Shown one piece after another: positions 20,388-32,396 of a stretch of 64,000 nucleotides of DNA; within the stretch, counting starts at the first letter, position 1, and each line of letters starts with the position of its first letter. The position numbers and the translations under genes are program-made. The stretch comes from Cardiobacteriaceae bacterium TAE3-ERU3 (GTDB lineage Bacteria > Pseudomonadota > Gammaproteobacteria > Cardiobacteriales > Cardiobacteriaceae). The notes below the pieces were generated by a model. It did not search any database, was not told the origin of the DNA, and saw only the letters and a program-made list of their open reading frames with translations. The stretch lies in the NCBI GenBank assembly GCA_019218315.1, contig JAHUUI010000002.1, positions 186,001 through 250,000 of the forward strand. Reading direction: 5' to 3'.

Positions 20388-22526
20388 TCAAGCTGCTTTA
20401 GGTGTTGCATGCGCTTGCAGCATCACCAGAAAATCATAAAAAATGTTCAATGCTTCATAAAGCGCCACATCGGGAACGAACTGCTCTTTGTCATTCTCGT
20501 CTTTAGCATATTCATTGCGCTTTTCAATATCACTTTTGCGTTTAGCGTCAGCCTCCAAGCTTGGCACACTGTCGCGCTGAGCCGCTTCGTAGGCATCACT
20601 ATAACGCTCCCAATCCTGATACTCTTGCTGTCTCTTCTCAAGATTGAGAGACCACATTGACTTATCGTTCTCAGCGGTTACCTTACGTACATACTCCTGA
20701 TAACGCGACAGCGCAGGATCATTAGCCATACGCTTGACATGGCGTTCCTCAACCTCAGCTAATACTTCAGGGGTAATATTGCCGGCCGGAGTAAACTCAC
20801 TTGGGCGGACATGCTTCCATTTCATCGCATGCTTTTCAGACTGCTCACCAACGACATCCAAACCAAGCCCTTCTGGCATTGCAATATCTGGCGCAACACC
20901 TTTCAACTGCGTACTGTCCCCATTAACGCGATGGAACATTGCGATGGTGAATTTGAGCTTACCCAATGCAGTACTATTTTTAGAGACAAAACGATTGAGA
21001 TCAATCATCGTCTGAACGGTGCCTTTACCAAAAGTATTACTACCGATAACAATCCCACGCTGATAATCCTGTATGGCTGCAGCAAAAATTTCAGAAGCAG
21101 AAGCAGAGTAGTGGTCAATCATGACAGCTAATGGCCCTTCATAAACAGCGCCCGGTGTTTCATCAACTTCTTCACGAACACTCCCATCGGTATTGGATAC
21201 CGACACCACTGGCCCTTGATCGATAAACAATCCAACAGTCTGTACCGCTTCGTAGAGTGAACCGCCACCATTACCACGCAGATCGACAATGATACCGTCA
21301 ACCCCATTATCTTGTAGTTCCAATAACAATCGCTCAACATCTTTACTGGTACTGCGGAAATCCTTTTTGCCGAGCTGGGCGGCATTAAAGTCCATATAAA
21401 AAGATGGTAAACGGATCACGCCAATACGCTTTTTAATGCCCTGCTCTTCGACTTCTTCAACATAAGCTTGCGCACCTTGGTCTTCAAGCTTGATTTCTTC
21501 GCGCTTAATAATAACCTCTTTTGCACCACCAGAACTTTTAACCGGTTCAATCAGCAAGCGAACGAAGCTTCCTTTTTTTCCGCGAATGAGCTTCACCGCC
21601 TTATCAAGTCTCCAGCCAACAATATCGACCATCTCACCATCTTCACCCTGTGCAACGCCGATGATCTGGTCACGAATATGTAACTTCCCACTTTTTGCAG
21701 CTGGACCACCCGGAGTCAGCTCACGAATAGTTACCTTTTCGTCGTCAACGCTCAGTACCGCGCCAATACCTTCCAACGAAAGGCGCATATTGATATCAAA
21801 ATCTTCACTGACGCGTGGAGAAAGATAATTTGTATGCGGATCAAAACGCGTAGTGATGACATTTAAAAAAATATCGAAAACATCATCACTGGTTGTTTGA
21901 CCAAGGCGTTTATTCGCACTTTTATAACGCTTGGTCAACGTCTCAACCGCTTCTTCTTCACTTTTATCCGAGAGAATTTGGCGAATGATTTGGTCGGTCA
22001 AGCGCTCTTCTTGATAAGCCGTCGCATCTTCTAGTGTTTTAGGCCATTCACGATTATTTTCTTGATGGAAAGGAGGAATATAGACTTCTTTATCCGTATT
22101 GAGATCAAACGGCTGCTCCAGGCGCCGCAGCGTCCATTGATTCATGGCGTCTGCTCTTTTCCGATAACGCTCAAACATATCAAATGCAGTGCGAATACGC
22201 TGCGTATTAATTGGGGTCAGAAAGTGATCGCGATTTGCAGAAAATTCTTCAATATCACTCTGCAAAAAATAGGTATGAGCAGGATCTAGCGCATTGAGAT
22301 AATCATCAAAAACATCAGCAGACAATCCTTCTAACTGAGCATCTTGATAATGGTGCTCTTGCAGCAATTTAAGCGACAGCAAAAAGGCTTTTTCATATTT
22401 CTCACTGACGCTCAAGGGGGCAAACTCAGTAGATGAATCTGGATCAGATGCAGTAACTGCCTGTGCCTGCAAAAGATTCACGCCCATTGAGATCACGGCC
22501 ATCAAGGCCAGCCATTGTATTCGCAT
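20388..22526 (-). CDS. prc: Carboxy-terminal (tail-specific) protease Prc
   Basis: 712 residues from the ATG with GGTGA eight bases upstream. A signal peptide (about 1-24) directs it to the periplasm. An N-terminal helical domain is followed by a PDZ domain (about 235-320) and the S41 serine protease core: the nucleophile lies in [11 protein letters not shown] and the lysine of the Ser/Lys dyad in [14 protein letters not shown]. coli Prc (682 residues) trims FtsI and degrades peptidoglycan hydrolases such as MepS with NlpI. An NlpI gene is not in the window. Confidence 0.92.
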   Translation of the reverse strand: MRIQWLALMAVISMGVNLLQAQAVTASDPDSSTEFAPLSVSEKYEKAFLLSLKLLQEHHYQDAQLEGLSADVFDDYLNALDPAHTYFLQSDIEEFSANRDHFLTPINTQRIRTAFDMFERYRKRADAMNQWTLRRLEQPFDLNTDKEVYIPPFHQENNREWPKTLEDATAYQEERLTDQIIRQILSDKSEEEAVETLTKRYKSANKRLGQTTSDDVFDIFLNVITTRFDPHTNYLSPRVSEDFDINMRLSLEGIGAVLSVDDEKVTIRELTPGGPAAKSGKLHIRDQIIGVAQGEDGEMVDIVGWRLDKAVKLIRGKKGSFVRLLIEPVKSSGGAKEVIIKREEIKLEDQGAQAYVEEVEEQGIKKRIGVIRLPSFYMDFNAAQLGKKDFRSTSKDVERLLLELQDNGVDGIIVDLRGNGGGSLYEAVQTVGLFIDQGPVVSVSNTDGSVREEVDETPGAVYEGPLAVMIDHYSASASEIFAAAIQDYQRGIVIGSNTFGKGTVQTMIDLNRFVSKNSTALGKLKFTIAMFHRVNGDSTQLKGVAPDIAMPEGLGLDVVGEQSEKHAMKWKHVRPSEFTPAGNITPEVLAEVEERHVKRMANDPALSRYQEYVRKVTAENDKSMWSLNLEKRQQEYQDWERYSDAYEAAQRDSVPSLEADAKRKSDIEKRNEYAKDENDKEQFVPDVALYEALNIFYDFLVMLQAHATPKAA

Positions 22527-22553
22527 CAAGTATCACCGCAGTTGAAGAGGCGC

Positions 22554-23264
22554 CTATGCTAGCACAGCTTCTACCCAGCGCGGAACCTGAACGCCAGCCT
22601 TACCGTAATAACCTTGATCAAATCTTGCCGCGCTGCCTGATGGTGCAAGGTTAATCTCAACACAAAGCGCCCCTGCTTCTTTCGCCAATTGGGCAAATCC
22701 CGCAGCTGGATAAACAACGCCAGAAGTACCAATGGCTGCAAAAATATCCGCATGTTGCAAAGCTTCTGACGCTTGATCAAGGAAATATGGAATTTCGCCG
22801 AACCAAACAATATCAGGCCGTAATGCCCTCAAAGCGCCACATTTTGGGCACGCGACATCAGGGCTACAATCCTCCCGCCAATCAAAAACACTATCGCAGG
22901 AACTGCAATACATTTTAAGCAACTCGCCATGCATATGTAATGTTGTCGCGCCAGCGCGTTCATGCAGGTTATCAACGTTCTGTGTAATCAAAGTTAAAGA
23001 AACATGCGACGCGTTTTGCAACTTGGTCAGCGCCAAGTGTGCTGCATTTGGCTGCACGGACGGGTCAAATAACTGTCGACGGCGTGCATTGTAAAAATTA
23101 TGTACCAATTGAGGATCACGCATGTATCCCTCGGGTGTAGCAACGTCTTCGACCCGGTGGTTTTCCCATAACCCGTCACTAGAGCGGAATGTTGCCAAGC
23201 CGGATTCAGCTGAAATACCAGCACCAGTTAAAACAACAATATTTTTAACCGCGTCGCACATCAT
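22554..23264 (-). CDS. cobB: NAD-dependent protein deacylase (sirtuin)
   Basis: A 236-residue sirtuin. The NAD site GAGISAESGLATFR is at 14-27, QNVDNLHERAG and the catalytic HMHGEL follow, and the zinc knuckle is CSSC...CPKC. Tyr58 and Arg61 (YNAR) form the Tyr-x-x-Arg pair that marks desuccinylase/demalonylase activity in SIRT5-class enzymes, so it probably removes both acetyl and succinyl groups from lysines. An ATG three bases further in is an equally good start. The start overlaps the DUF423 gene by 20 bases. Confidence 0.92.
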   Translation of the reverse strand: MMCDAVKNIVVLTGAGISAESGLATFRSSDGLWENHRVEDVATPEGYMRDPQLVHNFYNARRRQLFDPSVQPNAAHLALTKLQNASHVSLTLITQNVDNLHERAGATTLHMHGELLKMYCSSCDSVFDWREDCSPDVACPKCGALRALRPDIVWFGEIPYFLDQASEALQHADIFAAIGTSGVVYPAAGFAQLAKEAGALCVEINLAPSGSAARFDQGYYGKAGVQVPRWVEAVLA

Positions 23265-23622
23265 TCGCGCCTTTCCATCGCCATATAGCTACTACAAGAC
23301 ATGCCCAGCCAAGCAAAATAGCGACGCCACCAATCGGGACAATATAATTCAGCCCCCAACCATAAATAGCCATGCAATATAACGCTCCACTAAACAGCGC
23401 CACGCCCAAGCACCACAACCCGGCAACAACTCGCCACCACGGCAAAACAGCCCAACCACTCAACCATAAAAGCGCAATTGTATGAACAATATGGTAACGC
23501 TGGGCCTTTTCGAAATAAATTAGTGATTCACCGTGAAGGACGCCATGCCCCATCGCAGCGCCAATAGAAACCCACGTCAAGCCACTTAATGCGCCAATTA
23601 ACAACCAATGCCGATTTTGCAT
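23245..23622 (-). CDS. DUF423 family inner-membrane protein
   Basis: 125 residues, about four membrane helices. The family pattern of a short loop GAAMGHGVL followed by FEKAQRYHIVHTIALLWL is visible, matching E. coli YgdD. The function is unknown. It heads the pair with cobB and stands divergent from hisN across an 81-base gap. Confidence 0.85.
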   Translation of the reverse strand: MQNRHWLLIGALSGLTWVSIGAAMGHGVLHGESLIYFEKAQRYHIVHTIALLWLSGWAVLPWWRVVAGLWCLGVALFSGALYCMAIYGWGLNYIVPIGGVAILLGWACLVVAIWRWKGANDVRRG

Positions 23623-23703
23623 GTTTTTTCCTCGTTTTTTGTATCGTATTACCGACTAAAGATCCCTATAATTCATCACAGATAGTCAATCATTGAGTCT
23701 GAT

Positions 23704-24480
23704 ATGCCGAATCCTGCTGAATTACTGCCCTTCGTCCACTTACTTTGCGATGAAGCTGCGAAGATTACACTTAATCATTTTCGCCAAAGTATCGATGTGA
23801 TGCAAAAAAAAGATGCGTCGCCAGTTACCATTGCTGACCAAAACACAGAAGCCATGCTACGCAAGCAGATACTAAAAAAATACCCGAATCACGCCATTAT
23901 TGGGGAAGAGTTTGGATTGAGTGGAGGTGGCGAATGGCAATGGGTCATTGATCCTATTGATGGAACCCGTAGTTTTATCAGCGGGTTTCCAACCTATGCA
24001 ACTTTGATTGCCTTGCTACACCATCAGCAACCAGTACTCAGCGTTATAGACATGCCTGCACTCGGAGAACGCTTTGTTGCGATAAAAGATCGGCCTACGA
24101 CATTAAATGGCCAAAGCATCTCTGTCTCCAGTATAGACACTTTGAACAACGCCAAACTACAAAGCACCGATCCCGGCATGTTTACCCAGCAGCAATGGCA
24201 AAAGAGACAACAGCTCGCCAAGAACGTAGCACTTGATCGCTTTAATGGTGATGGCTACCTTTATGCCATGCTCGCAGCCGGATGGATTGACTTGGTTGTT
24301 GAAGCGGATCTCAAACCACACGACTTCCTACCGCTTTTACTGATTGTCGAACAAGCTGGCGGTATGATTACTGATTGGTCGGGCAATCCGCTCACAGCAG
24401 AAAGCGATGGTGAGGTAATTGCCGCAGCAACTTCTGCGCTACATCAAGCCGCACTCAAGCAACTACAATCCACCAACTAA
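23704..24480 (+). CDS. hisN: Inositol-monophosphatase family phosphatase, probable histidinol-phosphatase
   Basis: A 258-residue Mg-dependent phosphatase of the IMPase fold. Metal ligands are in GEEFG (67-71) and DPIDGTRSF (83-91), with a further aspartate in LKPHDFLPL, where the common W of the WD motif is H. The form WVIDPIDGTRSFISG is characteristic of the HisN histidinol-phosphate phosphatases. hisG, hisD and hisC lie 3-7 kb away, which supports a role in histidine synthesis; SuhB or CysQ are the alternatives. A TATAAT at 23667-23672 could be its -10 box, though I see no matching -35. Confidence 0.75.
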   Translation: MPNPAELLPFVHLLCDEAAKITLNHFRQSIDVMQKKDASPVTIADQNTEAMLRKQILKKYPNHAIIGEEFGLSGGGEWQWVIDPIDGTRSFISGFPTYATLIALLHHQQPVLSVIDMPALGERFVAIKDRPTTLNGQSISVSSIDTLNNAKLQSTDPGMFTQQQWQKRQQLAKNVALDRFNGDGYLYAMLAAGWIDLVVEADLKPHDFLPLLLIVEQAGGMITDWSGNPLTAESDGEVIAAATSALHQAALKQLQSTN

Positions 24481-24500
24481 TAGCAATCGTCTCGACTCTA

Positions 24501-24529
24501 TTGGGCACAAACCGCTTTTCGCTTATACT
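24501..24529 (+). promoter_or_regulatory. Candidate sigma-70 promoter for ftsY-rpoH
   Basis: TTGGGC at 24501-24506, a 17-base spacer and TATACT at 24524-24529, ending 29 bases before the ftsY ATG. Spacing is ideal and the -10 is a one-base variant of TATAAT. It was read by eye only. Confidence 0.5.
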
Positions 24530-24558
24530 GTGCGCGGTTTTACTGGGAATGGATAATC

Positions 24559-25587
24559 ATGGCATTTAAATGGCTTAAGAAGCGCAAGAAAGACACCGAT
24601 ACGGTGCAGCAGCAAGAAAATCAAACTGTTGCACAAACTGAACAGCTACCAGCCGAAGTTTCTGCTGATAGTGACAGTAAATCCGGCTATTTCCAACGCC
24701 TAAAACAAGGGCTAAGTAAAACCCGCAGCGGATTTGGCGATTTATTTCTCGGAAAAAAAACACTTGACCCTGATACGGTCGATGATTTGGAAATGCAGTT
24801 ATTGAGTGCCGATGTCGGTTTGGAAACCACCAAAATCCTCATTGATGATCTAACCAAGCGTATTGACCGTAAAGAACTTGGTGACCTTGAAGCTGTGCAA
24901 AGTGCACTGGCGCTACATATGGCTGACCGCCTTACTCCTTATGAACAACCGTTGCAAACAGCCTTAGCCAAACCATTCGTTATCCTAATGACAGGCATCA
25001 ATGGTGCGGGAAAAACGACGACTATCGGAAAGCTTGCACACCAATTTAAAGCTGAAGGCAAAAAAGTTATGCTCGCAGCCGGCGATACCTTCCGCGCCGC
25101 TGCTGTTGAGCAACTGAAAGAATGGGGAGAGCGCAACGAAGTTCCTGTCATCGCTCAGGGGCATGGCGCTGACCCCGCTTCTGTGGCCTATGACGCTTTA
25201 CAATCAGCACAAGCACGAAACATTGACGTGCTGATCATCGATACTGCCGGCCGTCTCCACACCCAAGACCACCTGATGGACGAACTAAAAAAGATTAAGC
25301 GCGTCTTACACAAACTTGACCCACAAGCCCCTCATGAAACCATGCTGGTACTTGACGCCGGAAACGGCCAGAACGCACTGCGCCAAGCGATGCACTTTCA
25401 TCAAGCCATGGATTTAACCGGATTAGCCATCACCAAACTTGATGGCACAGCAAAGGGTGGAATCCTCTTTGCCGTTACACATGAACTGGAATTACCCATC
25501 CGCTATATAGGCGTTGGGGAAAAAGCAGCTGATTTACGAGTATTTAACGCAAATGCCTTTGTCGATGCTTTATTATACAAAGATTGA
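24559..25587 (+). CDS. ftsY: Signal recognition particle receptor FtsY
   Basis: A 342-residue SRP GTPase that docks the Ffh-ribosome complex at the inner membrane. A short charged, Gln-rich A domain (about 1-45) precedes the N and G domains. The G1 loop GINGAGKTT is at 147-155; the DTAGRLHTQ and TKLDGTAKGG motifs follow. The A domain is much shorter than the ~200 residues of E. coli FtsY. It precedes rpoH by 16 bases. Confidence 0.95.
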   Translation: MAFKWLKKRKKDTDTVQQQENQTVAQTEQLPAEVSADSDSKSGYFQRLKQGLSKTRSGFGDLFLGKKTLDPDTVDDLEMQLLSADVGLETTKILIDDLTKRIDRKELGDLEAVQSALALHMADRLTPYEQPLQTALAKPFVILMTGINGAGKTTTIGKLAHQFKAEGKKVMLAAGDTFRAAAVEQLKEWGERNEVPVIAQGHGADPASVAYDALQSAQARNIDVLIIDTAGRLHTQDHLMDELKKIKRVLHKLDPQAPHETMLVLDAGNGQNALRQAMHFHQAMDLTGLAITKLDGTAKGGILFAVTHELELPIRYIGVGEKAADLRVFNANAFVDALLYKD

Positions 25588-25603
25588 TATTTAGGGGAAA
25601 ACC

Positions 25604-26482
25604 ATGAGCAAAACCAATTTACCAGCCAACCCTGCCGGGAAATGGTTAATTCCCAGTACAGATATTGACCAGTATATTGCCCGAGTCAGGCAAATTCCTG
25701 TCCTTGACGCGCAGGAAGAAAAGCGACTGGCTTACGAATTACAAACAGAAAACCGTATTGAAGCAGCGCAAACCCTAATCATGCACCATTTAAAATTTGT
25801 GGTGCATATTGCACGCGGCTTTAGCGGCTACGGCTTACCACTTGCTGATCTTATTCAAGAAGGCAACATTGGCCTGATGAAAGCAGTCAAGCGTTTCGAA
25901 CCAGACCATGGTGTGCGTCTGGTTTCTTTTGCCGTACATTGGATTAAGTCCGAAATACATGAATATGTCATCCGCAACTGGCGAATGGTTAAAATTGCCA
26001 CGACCAAAGCCCAGCGTAAACTGTTTTTTAACTTGCGCAGCATGAAAAAAGGCCTCACTTGGCTGAATCAGGACGAAGCGGAAAAAATTGCCAATGAACT
26101 CAATGTATCAAGCAAAGACGTCTTCGAAATGGAAAGCCGCTTACAAGGTCAAGACATCGCCTACGAACCAAGTGATGATGACGAAGAAAATCCATTTTCC
26201 CCTTCTGCATGGCTGAGTGATGATCGCATGGATCCTGCTGAAGAAAATGAACTAGCTGAAAGCTCGGCGCTAATCACCAGTGAATTGGCTAACGCGCTTG
26301 AGCAGCTGGATGATCGCAGTAGAGATATCGTCAGCTCTCGCTGGCTCAGCGATGGTAAAAAAGCCACATTACAAACTTTGGCTGAACGCTACGACGTTTC
26401 AGCTGAGCGCATACGCCAAATTGAGCAACAGGCGATGCAAACACTTAAAGCGCAGTTAGGTGCCAGTACCCTGAAACAATAA
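25604..26482 (+). CDS. rpoH: RNA polymerase sigma-32 factor
   Basis: A 292-residue group 3 sigma factor for the heat-shock regulon. Region 2 contains LIQEGNIGLMKAVKRFEP and the promoter-melting FAVHWIKSEIHEYVIRNW. The RpoH box QRKLFFNLR is exact at 137-145, which separates it from other sigma factors. Region 4 ends with a helix-turn-helix (LAERYDVSAERIRQIEQ). AGGGGA precedes the ATG. In E. coli, ftsE and ftsX lie between ftsY and rpoH; here they are absent and the two genes are adjacent. Confidence 0.95.
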   Translation: MSKTNLPANPAGKWLIPSTDIDQYIARVRQIPVLDAQEEKRLAYELQTENRIEAAQTLIMHHLKFVVHIARGFSGYGLPLADLIQEGNIGLMKAVKRFEPDHGVRLVSFAVHWIKSEIHEYVIRNWRMVKIATTKAQRKLFFNLRSMKKGLTWLNQDEAEKIANELNVSSKDVFEMESRLQGQDIAYEPSDDDEENPFSPSAWLSDDRMDPAEENELAESSALITSELANALEQLDDRSRDIVSSRWLSDGKKATLQTLAERYDVSAERIRQIEQQAMQTLKAQLGASTLKQ

Positions 26483-26485
26483 GCG

Positions 26486-26513
26486 TTGCAGGTCAACACG
26501 GGCATACTATAAT
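26486..26513 (+). promoter_or_regulatory. Candidate sigma-70 promoter for fur
   Basis: TTGCAG (26486-26491), a 16-base spacer and a perfect TATAAT (26508-26513), 30 bases before the fur ATG. The -10 sits inside a small AT-rich near-palindrome. I see no convincing Fur box over it, so autoregulation is not supported by eye. Confidence 0.55.
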
Positions 26514-26543
26514 AGTAAAAGTTTAACTTTGAGGACAAAACAA

Positions 26544-26972
26544 ATGAGCCAGCAAATAAAAAAAGCGGGATTGAAAGTGACGGGTCCAAGAATGAAAATT
26601 CTGGAAATCATGGAACGCGAAACTACGGACAACGATGTCCACCTCAGTGCAGAAGACGTCTATAAAATTCTGCTTAAAGCTGATGAAGAAATTGGGCTTG
26701 CTACGGTTTATCGCGTTCTGACTCAGTTTGAGCAAGCCGGTATTCTCAAGCGCCATAATTTTGAAGGTAACCACAGTGTTTTTGAAATTGACAGTGGCGA
26801 CCACCATAACCATCTTATCTGCGTTAAAAGTGGTAAAGTCGTAGAATTCTACGATGAAGTCATTGCACAACGTCAGAGAGAAATTGCTGAGAAATACGGC
26901 TACACACTAGAAGATCATAGCCTAATTCTTTACGGTGTTTACCAAGGTGAAGATGCAGAAGACGAAGACTAA
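26544..26972 (+). CDS. fur: Ferric uptake regulator Fur
   Basis: 142 residues from the ATG with GAGG nine bases upstream. The N-terminal winged helix includes GLKVTGPRMKIL and the recognition segment GLATVYRVLTQF; the C-terminal dimer domain has the metal motif DHHNHLIC. Cys93 is present but the position matching E. coli Cys96 is serine (ICVKSGK), so the structural CxxC zinc site is incomplete; pseudomonad Fur proteins also lack this pair. The C-terminus is acidic. It probably represses iron genes when Fe(II) is bound. Confidence 0.92.
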   Translation: MSQQIKKAGLKVTGPRMKILEIMERETTDNDVHLSAEDVYKILLKADEEIGLATVYRVLTQFEQAGILKRHNFEGNHSVFEIDSGDHHNHLICVKSGKVVEFYDEVIAQRQREIAEKYGYTLEDHSLILYGVYQGEDAEDED

Positions 26973-26997
26973 CCACCCGAGATAACCTCTGCAAAAG

Positions 26998-27027
26998 AAA
27001 AGCCACTTTAATTCAAGTGGCTTTTTT
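26998..27027 (+). terminator. Bidirectional intrinsic terminator between fur and nif3
   Basis: An 11-bp stem (26998-27008 with 27015-27025, loop of 6), AAAAGCCACTT and its complement, followed by T on the plus strand. The A-run on the left lets the same hairpin work for the minus-strand nif3 gene, whose stop is about 90 bases away. It closes two converging units. Confidence 0.8.
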
Positions 27028-27117
27028 ATATGCGCAATTATTTTCAAAACTAAAGCCATACAAACCAAGCAGTATATTTTTTATACTTGTAAACTTTTCC
27101 GCCCTTCTTAAAGCCAA

Positions 27118-27867
27118 CTAAAACGGATTAGGCTCATCAAAAAAAGAAACTTCTAAATCAAAATCCTGCGCCAAATGCTCACCCAAGGCTCGGATACCTG
27201 CACGTTCGCTTGCATGGTGACCACAAGCGATAAACGCACAACCACTCTCTTTTGCCTCATGATATGTACGCTCGGCATACTCACCACTAATAAACAATTG
27301 CGCACCTTCATCTTTGGCTTGAATCAGAAAATCATGTGCTGCACCAGTGCACCATGCAATACGAGTGACGGACTGTTGCACATCAGCTTCAATGAGAAAT
27401 ACTGTTTCACTTGGCAGTTCGCAACGCAAAATATTCGCAATTTGTGAAGGTTCCAGTGGAGTAATTTCAGCGTGCCAAATCAAAGGCTCATCATCAGATT
27501 GCCATACGCGCTGACAGTCAAAATGGTTGGCAAATAAAATATTATTTCCAAGCTTTGGATGTTGATCAAGTGGAATATGATAAGCGAGCAAATTAACTTG
27601 CTTGCTGAGTAAAGCTGCAACACGGCGTTGCTTCATACCTGTGATCTGCTGCGGTTCACCTTTCCAAAAATATCCATGATGCACTAGTAATGCATCAGCA
27701 CCTACTGTACAGGCATAATCAACAGCTGCCGCTGATGCTGTGACAGCAGTCACAATTTTCTTAATCTCAGCCTTACCTTCTACCTGCATTCCGTTGACGG
27801 TAAAGTCCTTAAACTTGCTGCACTTCAAATAATCATTCAGATAATTGAGTAATTCGACACGTTGCAT
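27118..27867 (-). CDS. Nif3-like dinuclear metal-centre protein (YbgI type)
   Basis: 249 residues from the ATG two bases after the hisC stop. It aligns over its whole length with E. coli YbgI: NGMQVEGKAEIKKIVTAVTA, LLVHHGYFWKGE with the metal-binding histidine pair, YHIPLDQHP, and the closing ACGHHASERAGIRAL. YbgI forms a hexameric ring with a dinuclear iron site per subunit. The NIF3 family is linked to GTP cyclohydrolase I-like or radiation-tolerance functions in different reports; the role is unsettled. It is last in the long mla-his run. Confidence 0.88.
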   Translation of the reverse strand: MQRVELLNYLNDYLKCSKFKDFTVNGMQVEGKAEIKKIVTAVTASAAAVDYACTVGADALLVHHGYFWKGEPQQITGMKQRRVAALLSKQVNLLAYHIPLDQHPKLGNNILFANHFDCQRVWQSDDEPLIWHAEITPLEPSQIANILRCELPSETVFLIEADVQQSVTRIAWCTGAAHDFLIQAKDEGAQLFISGEYAERTYHEAKESGCAFIACGHHASERAGIRALGEHLAQDFDLEVSFFDEPNPF

Positions 27868-27869
27868 AA

Positions 27870-28943
27870 TCAAGCCTCAAGGAACATTTTAATTGCGGCA
27901 AAGCAGCGGTCATTATCCTCGGCATTACTGATCGTGACGCGTAAGCAATCACGTAATAATGGATGAACCCCATCGAGTTTTTTGACCCAAATATTTTGCT
28001 CAATCAGTGCTGCATAAATCTTTGCCGCATTCGCTATACGAAGCAGCAGAAAATTTGCTGCTGATGGCCAGACTTCTATCCCTTCCAACATTTGATATGC
28101 ACTGAGCATTCGCGTACGTTCGCGGCAAATCATTGCTGTTTGGGCGCGAATGAAATCGTCGTGCTCCAATGCAAAATCAACACTGGCAAGAGTCAGTACA
28201 TTGATGTTGTATGGTGGCTTTACCTTAGCAAAAGCATCTATCCAGTCGTCTGCACCAAAGGCATAACCAAAACGCAAGCCGGCATAGCCAATTTTGGACA
28301 GTGTACGGATAACGACAACATTGTCGTATGCTTGCGCCATGGTCGCATTTGAGTGAGATGCATACGCACCATAGGCCTCATCAAGGACAACTAGCCCAGG
28401 GGCAGCCTCAATGATATTACGTACTGCATCACTATCGAGGGCGTTCCCAGTTGGGTTATTAGGATCAGCAAGAAAAATTACCGCAGGCTGATGCTCTACT
28501 ATCGCTTTAAGCATTGCTTGTTCGTTCAAAGCAAAATCAGGTGTAGATAATGGGACACCGACATAGTTCATACCCAGCATTTCCGCACATACTTGATACA
28601 TTACGAAGGTTGGTGCTGGAGCAAGTACAGTTCTGCCTGGCTGAGCGACTGCCATCAAAATAATTTGAATCAACTCATCAGAACCATTGCCATAAATCAA
28701 AGGGCAAGCATCTGGAACATCAAACAGACGGCGCAAATGCGCATCGATTTGATCATCGCCGGGACGTGGGTAACGGTTCATTGCCACTTTATCAAGCCGC
28801 TCCAACCATGCCTGACGCAATGTTGGGTCAATATCCTGTGGGCACTCCATATCACTTAAACGCAGTGCGTTTTGTGGTAACTGCGCCACCGGATAGGCAT
28901 GCATGGCGGCAACAGCTGGCGTAACCCAATCTTTAGCACTCAT
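27870..28943 (-). CDS. hisC: Histidinol-phosphate aminotransferase
   Basis: 357 residues from the second ATG of ATGATCATG; the GAGAGG lies nine bases before this ATG but only three before the first, which overlaps the hisD stop. It is a fold-type I PLP enzyme. DPNNPTGN, VVLDEAYGAY and the Schiff-base lysine in RTLSKIGYAGLRFGY are present. It converts imidazole-acetol phosphate to histidinol phosphate, the substrate expected for the HisN-like phosphatase at 23.7 kb. Confidence 0.93.
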   Translation of the reverse strand: MSAKDWVTPAVAAMHAYPVAQLPQNALRLSDMECPQDIDPTLRQAWLERLDKVAMNRYPRPGDDQIDAHLRRLFDVPDACPLIYGNGSDELIQIILMAVAQPGRTVLAPAPTFVMYQVCAEMLGMNYVGVPLSTPDFALNEQAMLKAIVEHQPAVIFLADPNNPTGNALDSDAVRNIIEAAPGLVVLDEAYGAYASHSNATMAQAYDNVVVIRTLSKIGYAGLRFGYAFGADDWIDAFAKVKPPYNINVLTLASVDFALEHDDFIRAQTAMICRERTRMLSAYQMLEGIEVWPSAANFLLLRIANAAKIYAALIEQNIWVKKLDGVHPLLRDCLRVTISNAEDNDRCFAAIKMFLEA

Positions 28944-28945
28944 GA

Positions 28946-30241
28946 TCATTCACCTCTCAAGCGGGCAGATAAAGCGTGCGCATGTAGCCCTTCGGCGTCT
29001 GCAAGACAGGCTGCAACCGGTGATAAAGCCAGTGATGCGGCCTCAGACAACGCCATAACACTACTGCGTTTTTGGAAATCATATACGCCCAGCGGAGATG
29101 CAAAACGCGCTGTACCTGAAGTTGGCAATACGTGATTTGGCCCGGCACAATAATCACCAAATACTTCATTGGAGCGCGTTCCGACAAAAATAGCGCCCGC
29201 ATGGCGAATTTGCGGCACAATCATCGCCGCATCAGCAAGCATTAACTCAAGATGCTCAGGTGCAATGTGATTGACGACTTCAACACCCTGCTCTATATTC
29301 TTGACCAATACAGTAGCGCCACGATCAAGCAGCGAAGTACGAATAATCTTGGCGCGAGGCTGTTCGCTTAGCATTTCCTCAAGTAATGAATCAACCGCTT
29401 CGGCCAGATGCCTACTGTTGGTAACCAAAATTGACTGAGCCATTTCATCATGCTCAGCTTGTGCAAATAAGTCGGCCACAATCCAGCGAGGATCAGCGCT
29501 GTCATCAGCAAATACGACAACTTCCGATGGCCCGGCAATCATATCAATCCCGACTTTGCCAAAAACGGCACGCTTGGCTTCTGCAACGTATTGATTCCCG
29601 GGCCCGGTGATCTTATCAACCGGAGCTATAGTTTGCGTACCGTAAGCAAGTGCTGCAACTGCATGCGCCCCACCCAGTTGCCACACTTCATCGACACCAC
29701 TAAGATGCGCAGCACCAAGTACCCATGGGTTCATCTCACCGCCAGGCGCTGGAACAACCATAACCACTCGTGCCACACCGGCAACTTTAGCCGGAACAGC
29801 ATTCATAAGCACTGACGATGGATATGATGCTTTACCACCAGGTACGTAAATACCGGCACTGTCGAGGGGCTGTATTTGCTGTCCTAACGTGCTGCCGTCT
29901 TCATCCTGATAGGACCATGAAGTCAACTTTTGTGCTTCACCATAAGCACGAATTCGCTCATGCGCCACTTCTAAGGCATAACGCGCTTCATCACCCAACT
30001 CGCTCCAACAAAGTTCGAGTTTCTCAGCGGGTACACGCAACGCCGCCACACTATCTGCATCAGTAGCATCAAGCGTGCGGCTGTAATGCAACAGTGCCTC
30101 ATCACCACGCGAACGCACATCATCTATAATCTTGGCAACAGTTTGTCGCACATGCGCCTGAGTAGAGAGCTCAAGCGCCAAGCGTGCATTGAGCGGCGCA
30201 TAAAAATCAGCTTGCGTGGCGTCTATGCGGTGTAATTTCAT
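28946..30241 (-). CDS. hisD: Histidinol dehydrogenase
   Basis: A 431-residue zinc enzyme making the last two oxidations to histidine. Family blocks VPGGKASYPSSVLMNAVPA, ITGPGNQYVAEAKR, DMIAGPSEV and the general-base segment IAPEHLEL are intact, and the length matches E. coli (434). It is flanked by hisG (25-base gap) and hisC (coupled), the order found in pseudomonads and Acinetobacter downstream of murA. Confidence 0.95.
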   Translation of the reverse strand: MKLHRIDATQADFYAPLNARLALELSTQAHVRQTVAKIIDDVRSRGDEALLHYSRTLDATDADSVAALRVPAEKLELCWSELGDEARYALEVAHERIRAYGEAQKLTSWSYQDEDGSTLGQQIQPLDSAGIYVPGGKASYPSSVLMNAVPAKVAGVARVVMVVPAPGGEMNPWVLGAAHLSGVDEVWQLGGAHAVAALAYGTQTIAPVDKITGPGNQYVAEAKRAVFGKVGIDMIAGPSEVVVFADDSADPRWIVADLFAQAEHDEMAQSILVTNSRHLAEAVDSLLEEMLSEQPRAKIIRTSLLDRGATVLVKNIEQGVEVVNHIAPEHLELMLADAAMIVPQIRHAGAIFVGTRSNEVFGDYCAGPNHVLPTSGTARFASPLGVYDFQKRSSVMALSEAASLALSPVAACLADAEGLHAHALSARLRGE

Positions 30242-30266
30242 GATAATTCCAGTTATTTAAACGTGC

Positions 30267-32380
<2,114 letters not shown>

Positions 32381-32396
<16 letters not shown>

